From an uncultured Rhodocyclaceae bacterium (GTDB lineage: Bacteria > Pseudomonadota > Gammaproteobacteria > Burkholderiales > Rhodocyclaceae): a stretch of DNA of 18,492 nucleotides. Below are positions 7,480 to 13,685 of the stretch, one piece after another. The position numbers were made by a program, and so were the translations under genes. The DNA is taken from contig URNG01000061.1 of NCBI GenBank assembly GCA_900549295.1, forward strand, positions 1-18,492. The letters run 5' to 3'. Position 1 is the stretch's first letter. Each line of letters starts with the position of its first letter. The notes under the pieces were generated by a model. The model was not told the origin of the DNA. It saw nothing but the letters and a program-made list of their open reading frames with translations, and searched no databases.

Positions 7480-7899
7480 ATGTTGCGCTTTGATATTGCC
7501 CCCGTCTGTTCCAATGCTTACCGCCTGCAGGCCCTGATGAGCACGACCATCGCGGCCATTTACCTGTTCACCCCGTACAAGTGGGTGGCGATTTTTCTTG
7601 CGGTTGGCGGTTTCATCCGCGGCTTCGTGTCGCCGCACAAGTGTTTTTCCTACAAGCTGTTCGCCAGCATCACCAGGAAACTCAACCTGAGCAAGATGCA
7701 GAATGCCGGTTCCAAGATGTTCGCCGACAAGATCGCCTGCGTGGCGGGCACGGCCATGTTCATCACCTGGCTGCTCGGCTCCGACATCGGCATGATCCCC
7801 GGCTGGGCGATCCTGATTTTCGCCTTCCTCGACGTAACGACTGGCTTCTGTGCCGCCTGCTGGGCGTACCTGGCCTATTACAAGATCAAGGGTGCCTGA
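7480..7899 (+). CDS. DUF4395-type small membrane protein
   Basis: A 139-residue integral membrane protein with hydrophobic segments near residues 21-31, 35-50, 84-100 and 107-134, probably four helices in two hairpins. GGAG (7468-7471) precedes the ATG at a normal distance. The layout, the N-terminal FDIAPVCSNAYRLQA and the cysteine pair Cys124-x2-Cys127 (GFCAACWAY) in the last helix match my recollection of the DUF4395 family. Further cysteines at 10, 55 and 87 could take part in thiol chemistry or metal handling. No function is established for the family to my knowledge. It has its own promoter and terminator, so it appears monocistronic, although it lies just before a cytochrome pair. Family assignment is by memory only. 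Confidence 0.75.
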   Translation: MLRFDIAPVCSNAYRLQALMSTTIAAIYLFTPYKWVAIFLAVGGFIRGFVSPHKCFSYKLFASITRKLNLSKMQNAGSKMFADKIACVAGTAMFITWLLGSDIGMIPGWAILIFAFLDVTTGFCAACWAYLAYYKIKGA

Positions 7900-7931
7900 G
7901 CGGTTCAGCTTTCCTACCTCCAAAGATCAGC

Positions 7932-7967
7932 GCCCGGATACGTTTTTTTACATCCGGGCCGATTTTT
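7932..7967 (+). terminator. Terminator after the DUF4395-type gene
   Basis: GCCCGGAT (7932-7939) pairs perfectly with ATCCGGGC (7952-7959) around a 12-base T-rich loop. TTTTT follows at 7963-7967. It is positioned 33 bases after the stop. Confidence 0.7.
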
Positions 7968-8059
7968 GGCGACACAGATCAAGGAATTTTGCCCCCCCGC
8001 TCTCGAAAATGCTGCCCAAGGTCGAGCCGGTGCTCGGTCGTCATTTTCGGGAGAGAGAA

Positions 8060-8413
8060 ATGAAAAAATTCCACAAGATCACCACCGTTTTGCTGGCCGG
8101 TACCGCCGCTGCCGTTTTCGCCACGGGCGCGCATGCTGTCGATGTCGCCGCCGCCAAGGACTTGATGAAGCAGAACAAGTGCACCCAGTGCCACGGCATG
8201 GACAAGGACAAGGACGGCCCGTCCTTCAAGAAAATTGCCGGCGAGCTCAAGGGCAAGGCCGATTCCGAAGCCAAACTGCTCACCCATCTGACTACTGCCC
8301 CCAAGGTCAAGCTCTCCGACGGTTCGGAAGAAGAGCACAAGATCGTGAAAACGACGCCGGCCAAGGATGAGGCCCAGATCAAGAATCTGATCCAGTACAT
8401 CCTGTCCTTGTAA
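8060..8413 (+). CDS. Periplasmic monoheme cytochrome c without an obvious distal Met ligand
   Basis: A 117-residue class I-like cytochrome. The start is ATG 8060 with GGGAGAGAG at 8049-8057; a longer in-frame opening (from 7850) would bury the signal peptide and is rejected. Residues 1-26 form a signal peptide ending AHA. The heme site is CTQCH (41-45). The C-terminal helix ends IQYILSL, the usual class I ending. In ordinary members a Met-Pro motif lies about 15-20 residues before that helix ends; here that region reads HKIVKTTPAKDE, with no methionine. The only Met after the heme site is Met47, directly beside it. His93 or His76 might be the sixth ligand, or the site may be open. A tetraheme NapC/NirT gene follows, suggesting direct electron transfer between the two. 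Confidence 0.88.
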   Translation: MKKFHKITTVLLAGTAAAVFATGAHAVDVAAAKDLMKQNKCTQCHGMDKDKDGPSFKKIAGELKGKADSEAKLLTHLTTAPKVKLSDGSEEEHKIVKTTPAKDEAQIKNLIQYILSL

Positions 8414-8421
8414 GACAGTCC

Positions 8422-8444
8422 GGTGCCCCGCCGGGCGGGGCACC
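8422..8444 (+). other. GC-rich hairpin between the two cytochrome genes
   Basis: GGTGCCCCG (8422-8430) pairs with CGGGGCACC (8436-8444) around CCGGG. It is followed by an A tract, not a T tract, so it does not look like a terminator for plus-strand transcripts. It probably stabilises the upstream mRNA or tunes the ratio of the two cytochromes. Confidence 0.6.
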
Positions 8445-8464
8445 AAAAAAGCCTGGGGGGCAAA

Positions 8465-9067
8465 ATGTATCAAGAAAATCAAGGCGCGTTGCGCCGCTGC
8501 TGGGGTGCCTTGCGCCGGCCCAGCGTCAAATATTCCTTGTTGACCTTGCTGGTGGTCGGTTTCTTCTCCGGCATTTTCTTCTGGGGCGCGTTCAACACGG
8601 GGATGGAAGCGACCAACACGATGGAGTTCTGCATCGGCTGCCACGAGATGCGCGACAACGTCTACGTCGAATACAAGGAAACCATCCACTACAAGAACCG
8701 CAGCGGCGTGCGCGCCGTGTGTTCCGATTGCCACGTGCCGAAGGACTGGACGCACAAGATCATCCGCAAGATCAAGGCCAGCAAGGAAGTCTGGGGCAAG
8801 ATCACCGGCGTCATCGACACCAGGGAAAAATTCACCGGCCACCGCATGGAAATGGCGACCCGCGAATGGGAGCGCATGAAGAGCAGCGATTCGCGCGAAT
8901 GCCGCAACTGCCACAACTTCGACGCCATGAGCGAGGAATTGCAGCGCAAGACGCCGTACAAGAAGCACATGGCGGCCAAGGCCGAGGGCAAAACCTGTAT
9001 CGATTGCCACAAGGGCATCGCTCACCGTCTGCCGGATGAGTTCGAAGAGGACGAAGAAGAAGAGTGA
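8465..9067 (+). CDS. NapC/NirT-family tetraheme cytochrome c (membrane quinol dehydrogenase)
   Basis: A 200-residue protein with a cytoplasmic N-terminus, one membrane anchor (about residues 23-42) and a periplasmic domain bearing four heme-binding motifs: CIGCH (56-60), CSDCH (86-90), CRNCH (146-150) and CIDCH (178-182). This is the NapC/NirT/NrfH pattern; members oxidise quinol in the inner membrane and pass electrons to periplasmic reductases. The start is ATG 8465 behind a run of six G (8455-8460); an in-frame extension back to 8423 crosses the hairpin and is rejected. The C-terminus is strikingly acidic (FEEDEEEE), perhaps a docking surface for a positively charged partner. The gene follows a monoheme cytochrome in the same direction and ends in a strong terminator. 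No reductase (NapA, NirS, NrfA, TMAO) is here, so the partner is unknown. Confidence 0.93.
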   Translation: MYQENQGALRRCWGALRRPSVKYSLLTLLVVGFFSGIFFWGAFNTGMEATNTMEFCIGCHEMRDNVYVEYKETIHYKNRSGVRAVCSDCHVPKDWTHKIIRKIKASKEVWGKITGVIDTREKFTGHRMEMATREWERMKSSDSRECRNCHNFDAMSEELQRKTPYKKHMAAKAEGKTCIDCHKGIAHRLPDEFEEDEEEE

Positions 9068-9095
9068 TCCGTTGCGGACTGCTTGTGACGGAGAG

Positions 9096-9118
9096 AAACC
9101 CGGCTGCGGCCGGGTTTT
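9096..9118 (+). terminator. Terminator after the NapC/NirT gene
   Basis: AAACCCGGC (9096-9104) pairs perfectly with GCCGGGTTT (9109-9117) around TGCG, with the T run TTTT at 9115-9118. It closes the cytochrome pair. Confidence 0.85.
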
Positions 9119-9236
9119 CCTTTGCAGAAAGCCCGTAGCGCAAGGGTTTGGGCGTGTTTTGCCTGGACTTTGCCTTGAATGCCCCGCGCCAAGCCGTTAC
9201 GATGCTAGGTATAGAGAACGGAAGATGAGGTCGGGC

Positions 9237-9563
9237 ATGCGCGAGCGCTTACGCTTTTTGTCCATGGCAGAGGTTGAGGAAGGCATGGTGCTGGGCAAGC
9301 CGCTGGTGGTTGCCAAGCAGGGCGTGATCGACTTCACCTTGCCGACCGGGCATGCGCTGACGGAAACGAATCTGCGCCAGATGACGGTGCGCCAGGTGGA
9401 GTTCGTCTGCATTTGCGCAGAGGACACGCGCACCGACGCCGAGCGTGAGGCTGAACTGGCAAACGAAACCGAGCGCCTGGCGCGGGTTTTCGTGCAGGCG
9501 GATCTGCGCGAGCCGACGCTTGCGGGTTTGCATGCCGCCGTATTGGCGTACCGGAGCTTGTGA
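9237..9563 (+). CDS. Small soluble protein of unknown function, overlapping an HDOD gene
   Basis: A 108-residue protein without signal peptide or membrane segment. ATG 9237 is chosen because GAGG (9227-9230) lies 6 bases before it; ATG 9225 has its purines immediately adjacent and is less likely, and the frame opens as far back as 9036 across a terminator. Residues 7-60 (LSMAEVEEGMVLGKPLVV then LPTGHALTETNLRQM) resemble the small beta-rich N-terminal segment that often precedes HD-GYP or HDOD output domains (GMVL, then a LxxGxxLTExxL pattern). The C-terminal half is helical and charged. Its TGA overlaps the ATG of the HDOD gene, implying translational coupling and joint action. A split form of a normally fused regulator is possible. 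I do not recognise a named family. Confidence 0.75.
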   Translation: MRERLRFLSMAEVEEGMVLGKPLVVAKQGVIDFTLPTGHALTETNLRQMTVRQVEFVCICAEDTRTDAEREAELANETERLARVFVQADLREPTLAGLHAAVLAYRSL

Positions 9564-10402
9564 TGCCGCTGCATTTGCTGCCCGATCACATCGTTCAGCG
9601 TGCCGGGCTCTTGCCGGCGTTTCCCGCCGTGGTCAAGGATGTGCTGCGCACGCTGGACGACGAAGCGGCCAGTCTTTCTTCCCTGACCGATCTGGTGGCC
9701 AAGGACCCGGTCATCACGGCCCGGATTTTTGCCTTGGCGAACTCGGCCGCTTCGGCGAGCCGGAGCCGGCGCGAAATTCGTGACATTCAGGTTGCGCTTT
9801 CCCTGATCGGCATGGCACGGCTGCGGGAAATCGTGCTTACCGTCAGCATCGCCGAGTTTTCCCGCGCCTGCCGCATGGACCCCAATTTCTGGCGCCACAG
9901 TGTGGCGGTGGGCGTGGCTACCCAGGAACTGGCGCGGGTGGGGCAGTTTTCTGCCGACATCGCCCTGGTGTGCGGTTTGGTGCATGACATTGGCAGTCTG
10001 TGGATGGCACGTTGCCAACCGCTGGAATTCCAGATGGTGCGTAACAGCATGGGGGCCGATGAAACGCTGGACATCATCGAAGCCGAGCGCCGGCATTTCG
10101 GTGTCGATCATTGCTGGATCGGTGCCGTGCTGGCGCAGGCCTGGGGCTTGCCGGAGCCGGTGATCGCGGCCATTGCCCATCACCATGACCCTGAACCGCC
10201 GCTCGACAAGCTGGTTGCCGCAACGCATGTCGGCGAGGTGTTGGCCAATGCGCTCGACCTTGCCGCTCCCGGGCGGGCGAGCGTGCGCCATCTGTCCGCC
10301 GCCGCGTGTGATTTGCTGGGTCTGGACTGGAGCCAGGACATGAGTTTTCTGTTCGGCCGTATCGAAGCGCGTGTGCACCACCTGGGGCGGTTTTTCGACT
10401 GA
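9563..10402 (+). CDS. HDOD domain protein
   Basis: A 279-residue cytosolic protein that is almost entirely one HDOD domain. Features are the opening LPAFPAVVKDVLRTL (residues 17-31), LVAKDPVITARIFALANSA (44-62), IRDIQVALSLIGMARLREIVLT (72-93), HDIG (141-144) with FWRHS before it, ERRHFGVDHCWIGAVLAQAWGLP (175-197) and IAHHHD (204-209). HDOD proteins are non-catalytic or weakly characterised signalling modules tied to c-di-GMP, chemotaxis or stress responses. This copy keeps an intact His-Asp pair. ATG 9563 overlaps the TGA of the preceding gene; a GTG one codon earlier is possible but less likely. No GGDEF, EAL or receiver domain is attached. yaeQ follows after 18 bases. Confidence 0.9.
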   Translation: MPLHLLPDHIVQRAGLLPAFPAVVKDVLRTLDDEAASLSSLTDLVAKDPVITARIFALANSAASASRSRREIRDIQVALSLIGMARLREIVLTVSIAEFSRACRMDPNFWRHSVAVGVATQELARVGQFSADIALVCGLVHDIGSLWMARCQPLEFQMVRNSMGADETLDIIEAERRHFGVDHCWIGAVLAQAWGLPEPVIAAIAHHHDPEPPLDKLVAATHVGEVLANALDLAAPGRASVRHLSAAACDLLGLDWSQDMSFLFGRIEARVHHLGRFFD

Positions 10403-10420
10403 ATCTTTTGCAGAAAAATC

Positions 10421-10972
10421 ATGGCGCTCAAGGCAACGATCTTCAAAATCAATCTCACCATTTCCGATCTCGATCGCGGGCATTTCGCCGATTACGCCCT
10501 GACGGTGGCGCGTCACCCTTCGGAAAACGATCTGCGCATGATGGTGCGCGTGCTCGCCTTCGCCCTGTTCGCCGGGCCGGACCTCGTTTTTGGCAAAGGT
10601 TTGTCGAGCGACGATGAATGCGCGCTGCAGGCCGTGGATGCGGGAGGGGTCCTGCGCCAGTGGATCGAGGTCGGTCAGCCCGACCTGAGCCGCATCCGCA
10701 AAGGTTCCCAGCGCTCGGATGCGGCCATCGTGCTGGCCTATGGCGGGCGTGCCGTCGATGTATGGTGGGAGCAGATCGCGCCGGAGTTGGCGCGTTTTCG
10801 CAACCTCGGCGTGCTGCGCCTCACCGCCGAAGACGGCGAAGCGCTCGCCGCGCTCGCGGCGCGCAACATGCAGCTCGATTGCACCATCCAGGAAGGCACG
10901 GTCTGGCTTGCCTGCGGCGAGAAAAACGTGGAAATGACACTCGAAACACTGTTACGCGCGGATGCAGGATAA
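10421..10972 (+). CDS. yaeQ: YaeQ family protein
   Basis: A 183-residue cytosolic protein closely matching my recollection of E. coli YaeQ: MALKATIFKINLTISDLDR (1-19), ARHPSENDLRMMVRVLAF (30-47), GLSSDDE (60-66), WIEVGQPDLSRIRKGS (80-95), VWWEQ and TIQEGTVWL. The family has a PD-(D/E)xK nuclease-like fold, and a haemolysin-related role (suppressing an rfaH defect) was suggested long ago; no firm function is known. Length is normal. The ribosome binding site is poor (TTGCAGAAAAATC). The gene probably belongs to the transcript of the HDOD gene upstream. A hairpin overlaps its stop codon. Confidence 0.93.
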   Translation: MALKATIFKINLTISDLDRGHFADYALTVARHPSENDLRMMVRVLAFALFAGPDLVFGKGLSSDDECALQAVDAGGVLRQWIEVGQPDLSRIRKGSQRSDAAIVLAYGGRAVDVWWEQIAPELARFRNLGVLRLTAEDGEALAALAARNMQLDCTIQEGTVWLACGEKNVEMTLETLLRADAG

Positions 10973-10989
10973 AATCGCAATTTTTATCC
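10967..10989 (+). other. Hairpin spanning the yaeQ stop codon
   Basis: GGATAAAA (10967-10974) pairs with TTTTATCC (10982-10989) around a 7-base loop. The yaeQ TAA lies in the left arm and the arm's T run is inside the stem, so it is a weak terminator at best. It may slow read-through into the OmpA-domain gene. Confidence 0.35.
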
Positions 10990-11005
10990 AGCAGGGGATC
11001 GAGCA

Positions 11006-11533
11006 ATGTCTGAGCAAGACGAAAACGAAACACAAGGCGTGGTTTTCGGCGTACTGGCCGGTGTGATTTTTGGCGTGATCGCCCTGGTGGCGGGCCTGGG
11101 CGTATGGAAGGCCAATCAGGCCCAATCGACGGCATCCGCCGTGACGGCCAGCGCGCCGGCGATTGCCGTGTCGGAAGTGGCCGAGGTCGAAGTGGACATC
11201 GTCGAAATCGAAGCCGTTGGCGATGCCTTGGCCAAGGTTTATTTCGCCGTCGGTGCATCCAGTCTGAGCGAAGCGGATCAGGCGGTGGTGGCGCAGGTCG
11301 TCGAAGCACTGGCGAACAAGGCGGACGGTATCGTTCTGCTCTCGGGTTTCCATGATGCCTCCGGCGATGCCGAGGTGAACGCCCGTATCGCCAAGGCGCG
11401 TGCCGTTGCCGTGCGCGACGCTCTGGCAGCCGGTGGCGTGGCCGCCGAACAGATCAAGCTGCGCCGCCCGGAATCGACCCTGGGCAGCGGCGACGCCGCC
11501 GAAGGCCGGCGCGTGGAGATTCGCGTGCAGTAA
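11006..11533 (+). CDS. Membrane-anchored OmpA-family protein
   Basis: A 175-residue protein with a short cytoplasmic N-terminus, one membrane helix (about 11-35) not followed by a cleavage site, a low-complexity Ala/Val/Glu linker (40-75), and a C-terminal OmpA-like peptidoglycan-binding domain (about 77-175). In that domain Asp117 and Arg132 (SGFHDASG then NARIAKARA), 15 residues apart, correspond to the pair that binds diaminopimelate in OmpA. The ending GRRVEIRVQ is typical. The anchor places it in the inner membrane, reaching the peptidoglycan from inside, unlike outer-membrane OmpA. AGGGG (10993-10997) precedes ATG 11006. It ends at a strong terminator. No MotB-like ion channel residue (Asp in the helix) is present, so it is not a stator. 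Confidence 0.85.
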   Translation: MSEQDENETQGVVFGVLAGVIFGVIALVAGLGVWKANQAQSTASAVTASAPAIAVSEVAEVEVDIVEIEAVGDALAKVYFAVGASSLSEADQAVVAQVVEALANKADGIVLLSGFHDASGDAEVNARIAKARAVAVRDALAAGGVAAEQIKLRRPESTLGSGDAAEGRRVEIRVQ

Positions 11534-11554
11534 TTCTGCGGGCGAACAACAAGG

Positions 11555-11582
11555 AAAAGGCGGGTTGCGATCCGCCTTTTTT
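11555..11582 (+). terminator. Terminator after the OmpA-domain gene
   Basis: AAAAGGCGG (11555-11563) pairs perfectly with CCGCCTTTT (11572-11580) around an 8-base loop, with a T run to 11582. It closes the 9237-11533 block. Confidence 0.85.
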
Positions 11583-11625
11583 GCGCCTTTCGTTTACGCC
11601 CGGCGCTCTTTGGGAGGCGCTGAAC

Positions 11626-11648
11626 AAACCCGTCCCCCCTGGGTTTTT
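11626..11648 (+). other. Weak terminator-like hairpin in the spacer
   Basis: AAACCC (11626-11631) pairs with GGGTTT (11641-11646) around a C-rich loop and T bases follow. It lies in the spacer between the OmpA-domain gene and the minus-strand U32 gene and may be a backup terminator. Confidence 0.35.
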
Positions 11649-11680
11649 CGAAGGGCATCACCTGCAAAATCAATGGCTTT

Positions 11681-11740
11681 GACAAGTTCAGCCCGAACGG
11701 TCGTTCAGCCCGAACGGTCGACAGGCTCAGCACGAACGGT
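11681..11740. repeat. Cluster of three short GA-CAG-TCAGC-CGAACGG repeats
   Basis: A 21-base unit at 11681-11701 and another at 11720-11740 differ at only three positions. Between them is a partial copy at 11704-11720 that exactly repeats the last 17 bases of the first (TTCAGCCCGAACGGTCG at 11687-11703). The motif, with GACAGGCTCAGCACGAACGG as the clearest version, belongs to a style of intergenic repeat seen scattered in many proteobacterial genomes. It sits between the convergent ends of two transcripts. The rest of the spacer shows nothing else. Confidence 0.7.
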
Positions 11741-11761
11741 TTTGATTGATTCAGAACTTCC

Positions 11762-13684
11762 CTAGCCGCAGCCTGCAGTCGACGCAACAACGCCCAGGTT
11801 CAGCGTCACGCCCTTTTTCATCTTGCCCACGACGTGCATTTCGCAGGCTTGGCAGTCGAATTTGAGGATGAGCTTTTCCTTGCCGTTCATTAGCGTCATG
11901 GGGTCGGGTTTCAGGTATTTCACTTCCTTGGGGCACAGATTGAAGCTGTGACGCAGGCAGTGCTTGGTAATCATCAGGGACACCATGCCTTTTTCCGCGC
12001 CGGCTTCATACGCCTCGTCGATCAGGCGCACGCCGTGTTTTTCGTAGAAGGCGCGGGCTTTTGCGTTGAAGACGTTGCCGAGGTAGGTCAATTCGTTCTG
12101 CGGGTAAACGGCGGGCACGGCGCTGGGGGCGCGGCGGCTGGGGCGGGGGGGTTGGGCGATGCGCTCTGCCAGCAAGGTGTCGACGGCTTCCCGGCGCAGC
12201 GCGTTGATGCGGCTGACGGGGAAGAACCAGTCGTCGTGCAGTTTCAGCGTGACGCTGGCGGCGTGAAAGAGCGTGCCGCCCAGTTTGGTGAGGTTTTCTT
12301 CCAGTTTGTTACGGGCGGCTGCCGGGTTTTGTGCGCGCTCGACGCCGATGCGCTCATCCTTGCTCAGCGTTGCGGTAACGCACAGGCCGTCTTCATCGCA
12401 GAGGCTGAGTTCGAAAGTCTCGGGGGTTTCGGAAAATTCAATTTTCACGGTAATGAGGCGTTCGGCGGAGTCCTTCTCCAGCGCCCGCTCGAAAAGCTGG
12501 TCGCGGTTGCGGAAGAGGGTGACGCCCAGGCTCAGATCTTCCGGAAATTGCGCCAGGTGCAGCCGCCTGCCTTCTGCCCCGATTTCGACCCTGTTGACCC
12601 GCATCCCCTGTACCTCGCCGTGCGTGTCGTGAAAGCACAGACCGTCGCCGTTGTGGAAAGCGGTGTCGCCCGCGATGCGAATCCAGCCATCGCCGATTTC
12701 CTCGACTTCACCCACTGCCTCGCCGATGAAAGCCGGCGAATCGAACGCGCCGATGTCGTCCTGGCGGCCACCGGCGAAATAATCGGTGTAGCCCCGGTTG
12801 AAGGTTTTTTCCGGCCGCGGCGTGAAGGTGAAGGTCGAACGCCCGCTGGAAGCGCGGCGGTATTCGGGATGCGCGGCGATGATGTCGTCGAGCAGCGTAC
12901 GGTAGTGGGCGGTGATGTTCTTGACGTAAGCGAGATCCTTCAGCCGTCCCTCGATCTTGAAGGAGGAGACGCCCGCCTCGATCAGCGCCAGCAGGTTGGC
13001 CGACTGGTTGTTGTCCTTCATCGACAGCAGATGCTGGTTTTCGCTGATGACCTTGCCCTTGTCGTCGACCAGCGTGTAGGGCAGGCGGCAGGCTTGCGAA
13101 CACTCGCCGCGATTGGCGCTGCGCCCGGTGTGGGCATGGCTGATGTAGCACTGTCCGGAAAAAGCGACACACAGCGCGCCATGCACGAAATATTCCAGCG
13201 CGACGTCCGTTCTGGCGGCGACGGCGCGGATTTCCGGGATGCTCATTTCGCGCGCCAGAACGATCTGCGAAAAACCTACGTCGGCCAGGAATCCGGCCTT
13301 GTCCGGGTGGCGGATGTCGGTTTGCGTGCTGGCATGTAATTGAATCGGCGGCAGATCGAGTTCGAGCAGGCCCATATCCTGAATGATGAGGGCGTCGGCC
13401 CCCGCCGCGTGAAGCTGCCAGGCCAGTTGGCGGGCCGCCTCCAGTTCGCTGTCGTGCAGGATGGTGTTGAGCGCTACGAACACCCTGGCGTGGAAGCTGT
13501 GGGCGTAATGGCACAGTTGTTGGATTTCGGCGACAGAATTGCCCGCGCCGTAGCGCGCGCCGAAGGACGGGCCGCCGATATAAACGGCGTCGGCCCCGTG
13601 CCTGATGGCCTCCATGCCAAAAGCGGCGTTCTTGGCGGGGGCCAGTAGTTCGAGCGGGCGAGGGGAGGGGGAAATGGTCGGCAT
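11762..13684 (-). CDS. rlhA: U32 peptidase-family RNA hydroxylase, RlhA type
   Basis: A 640-residue cytosolic protein. E. coli RlhA (YdcP), of similar length and plan, is needed for hydroxylation of C2501 in 23S rRNA. The U32 domain opens with LELLAPAKNAAFGMEAIRHGADAVYIG (11-37). Its signature EYFVHGALCVAFSGQCYISH (164-183) and the following RGECSQACRLPY (192-203) give cysteines 172, 179, 195 and 199, likely Fe-S ligands. SFKIEGRLKDLAYVKNIT lies after that. A middle DUF3656-like region follows, then a C-terminal part with Cys576, 584, 611 and 614 (KHCLRHSFNLCPKE, DCQACEMHVVGK). ATG 13684 is one base after the TGA of the upstream methyltransferase, with no ribosome binding site, so translation is probably coupled. 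The shorter relatives TrhP/YegQ and UbiU/UbiV do not fit the length. Confidence 0.88.
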   Translation of the reverse strand: MPTISPSPRPLELLAPAKNAAFGMEAIRHGADAVYIGGPSFGARYGAGNSVAEIQQLCHYAHSFHARVFVALNTILHDSELEAARQLAWQLHAAGADALIIQDMGLLELDLPPIQLHASTQTDIRHPDKAGFLADVGFSQIVLAREMSIPEIRAVAARTDVALEYFVHGALCVAFSGQCYISHAHTGRSANRGECSQACRLPYTLVDDKGKVISENQHLLSMKDNNQSANLLALIEAGVSSFKIEGRLKDLAYVKNITAHYRTLLDDIIAAHPEYRRASSGRSTFTFTPRPEKTFNRGYTDYFAGGRQDDIGAFDSPAFIGEAVGEVEEIGDGWIRIAGDTAFHNGDGLCFHDTHGEVQGMRVNRVEIGAEGRRLHLAQFPEDLSLGVTLFRNRDQLFERALEKDSAERLITVKIEFSETPETFELSLCDEDGLCVTATLSKDERIGVERAQNPAAARNKLEENLTKLGGTLFHAASVTLKLHDDWFFPVSRINALRREAVDTLLAERIAQPPRPSRRAPSAVPAVYPQNELTYLGNVFNAKARAFYEKHGVRLIDEAYEAGAEKGMVSLMITKHCLRHSFNLCPKEVKYLKPDPMTLMNGKEKLILKFDCQACEMHVVGKMKKGVTLNLGVVASTAGCG

Positions 13685-13685
13685 G

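Noticed and set aside
7969..7982. Possible FNR site (ATCAA) before the monoheme cytochrome
   Set aside because: The other half-site at the required 4-base spacing reads GCGAC, not TTGAT, so the pair does not form.
8060..9067. Complete nitrate, nitrite or TMAO reductase operon
   Set aside because: Only the electron-transfer proteins are present; no catalytic subunit gene lies within the window.
9563..10402. HD-GYP c-di-GMP phosphodiesterase
   Set aside because: There is an HDIG motif, but no GYP motif, and the overall pattern is that of HDOD proteins.
11948..13339. A 463-codon plus-strand open frame opposite the RlhA-type gene
   Set aside because: A mirror of the real gene on the minus strand, with no ribosome binding site or motif of its own.
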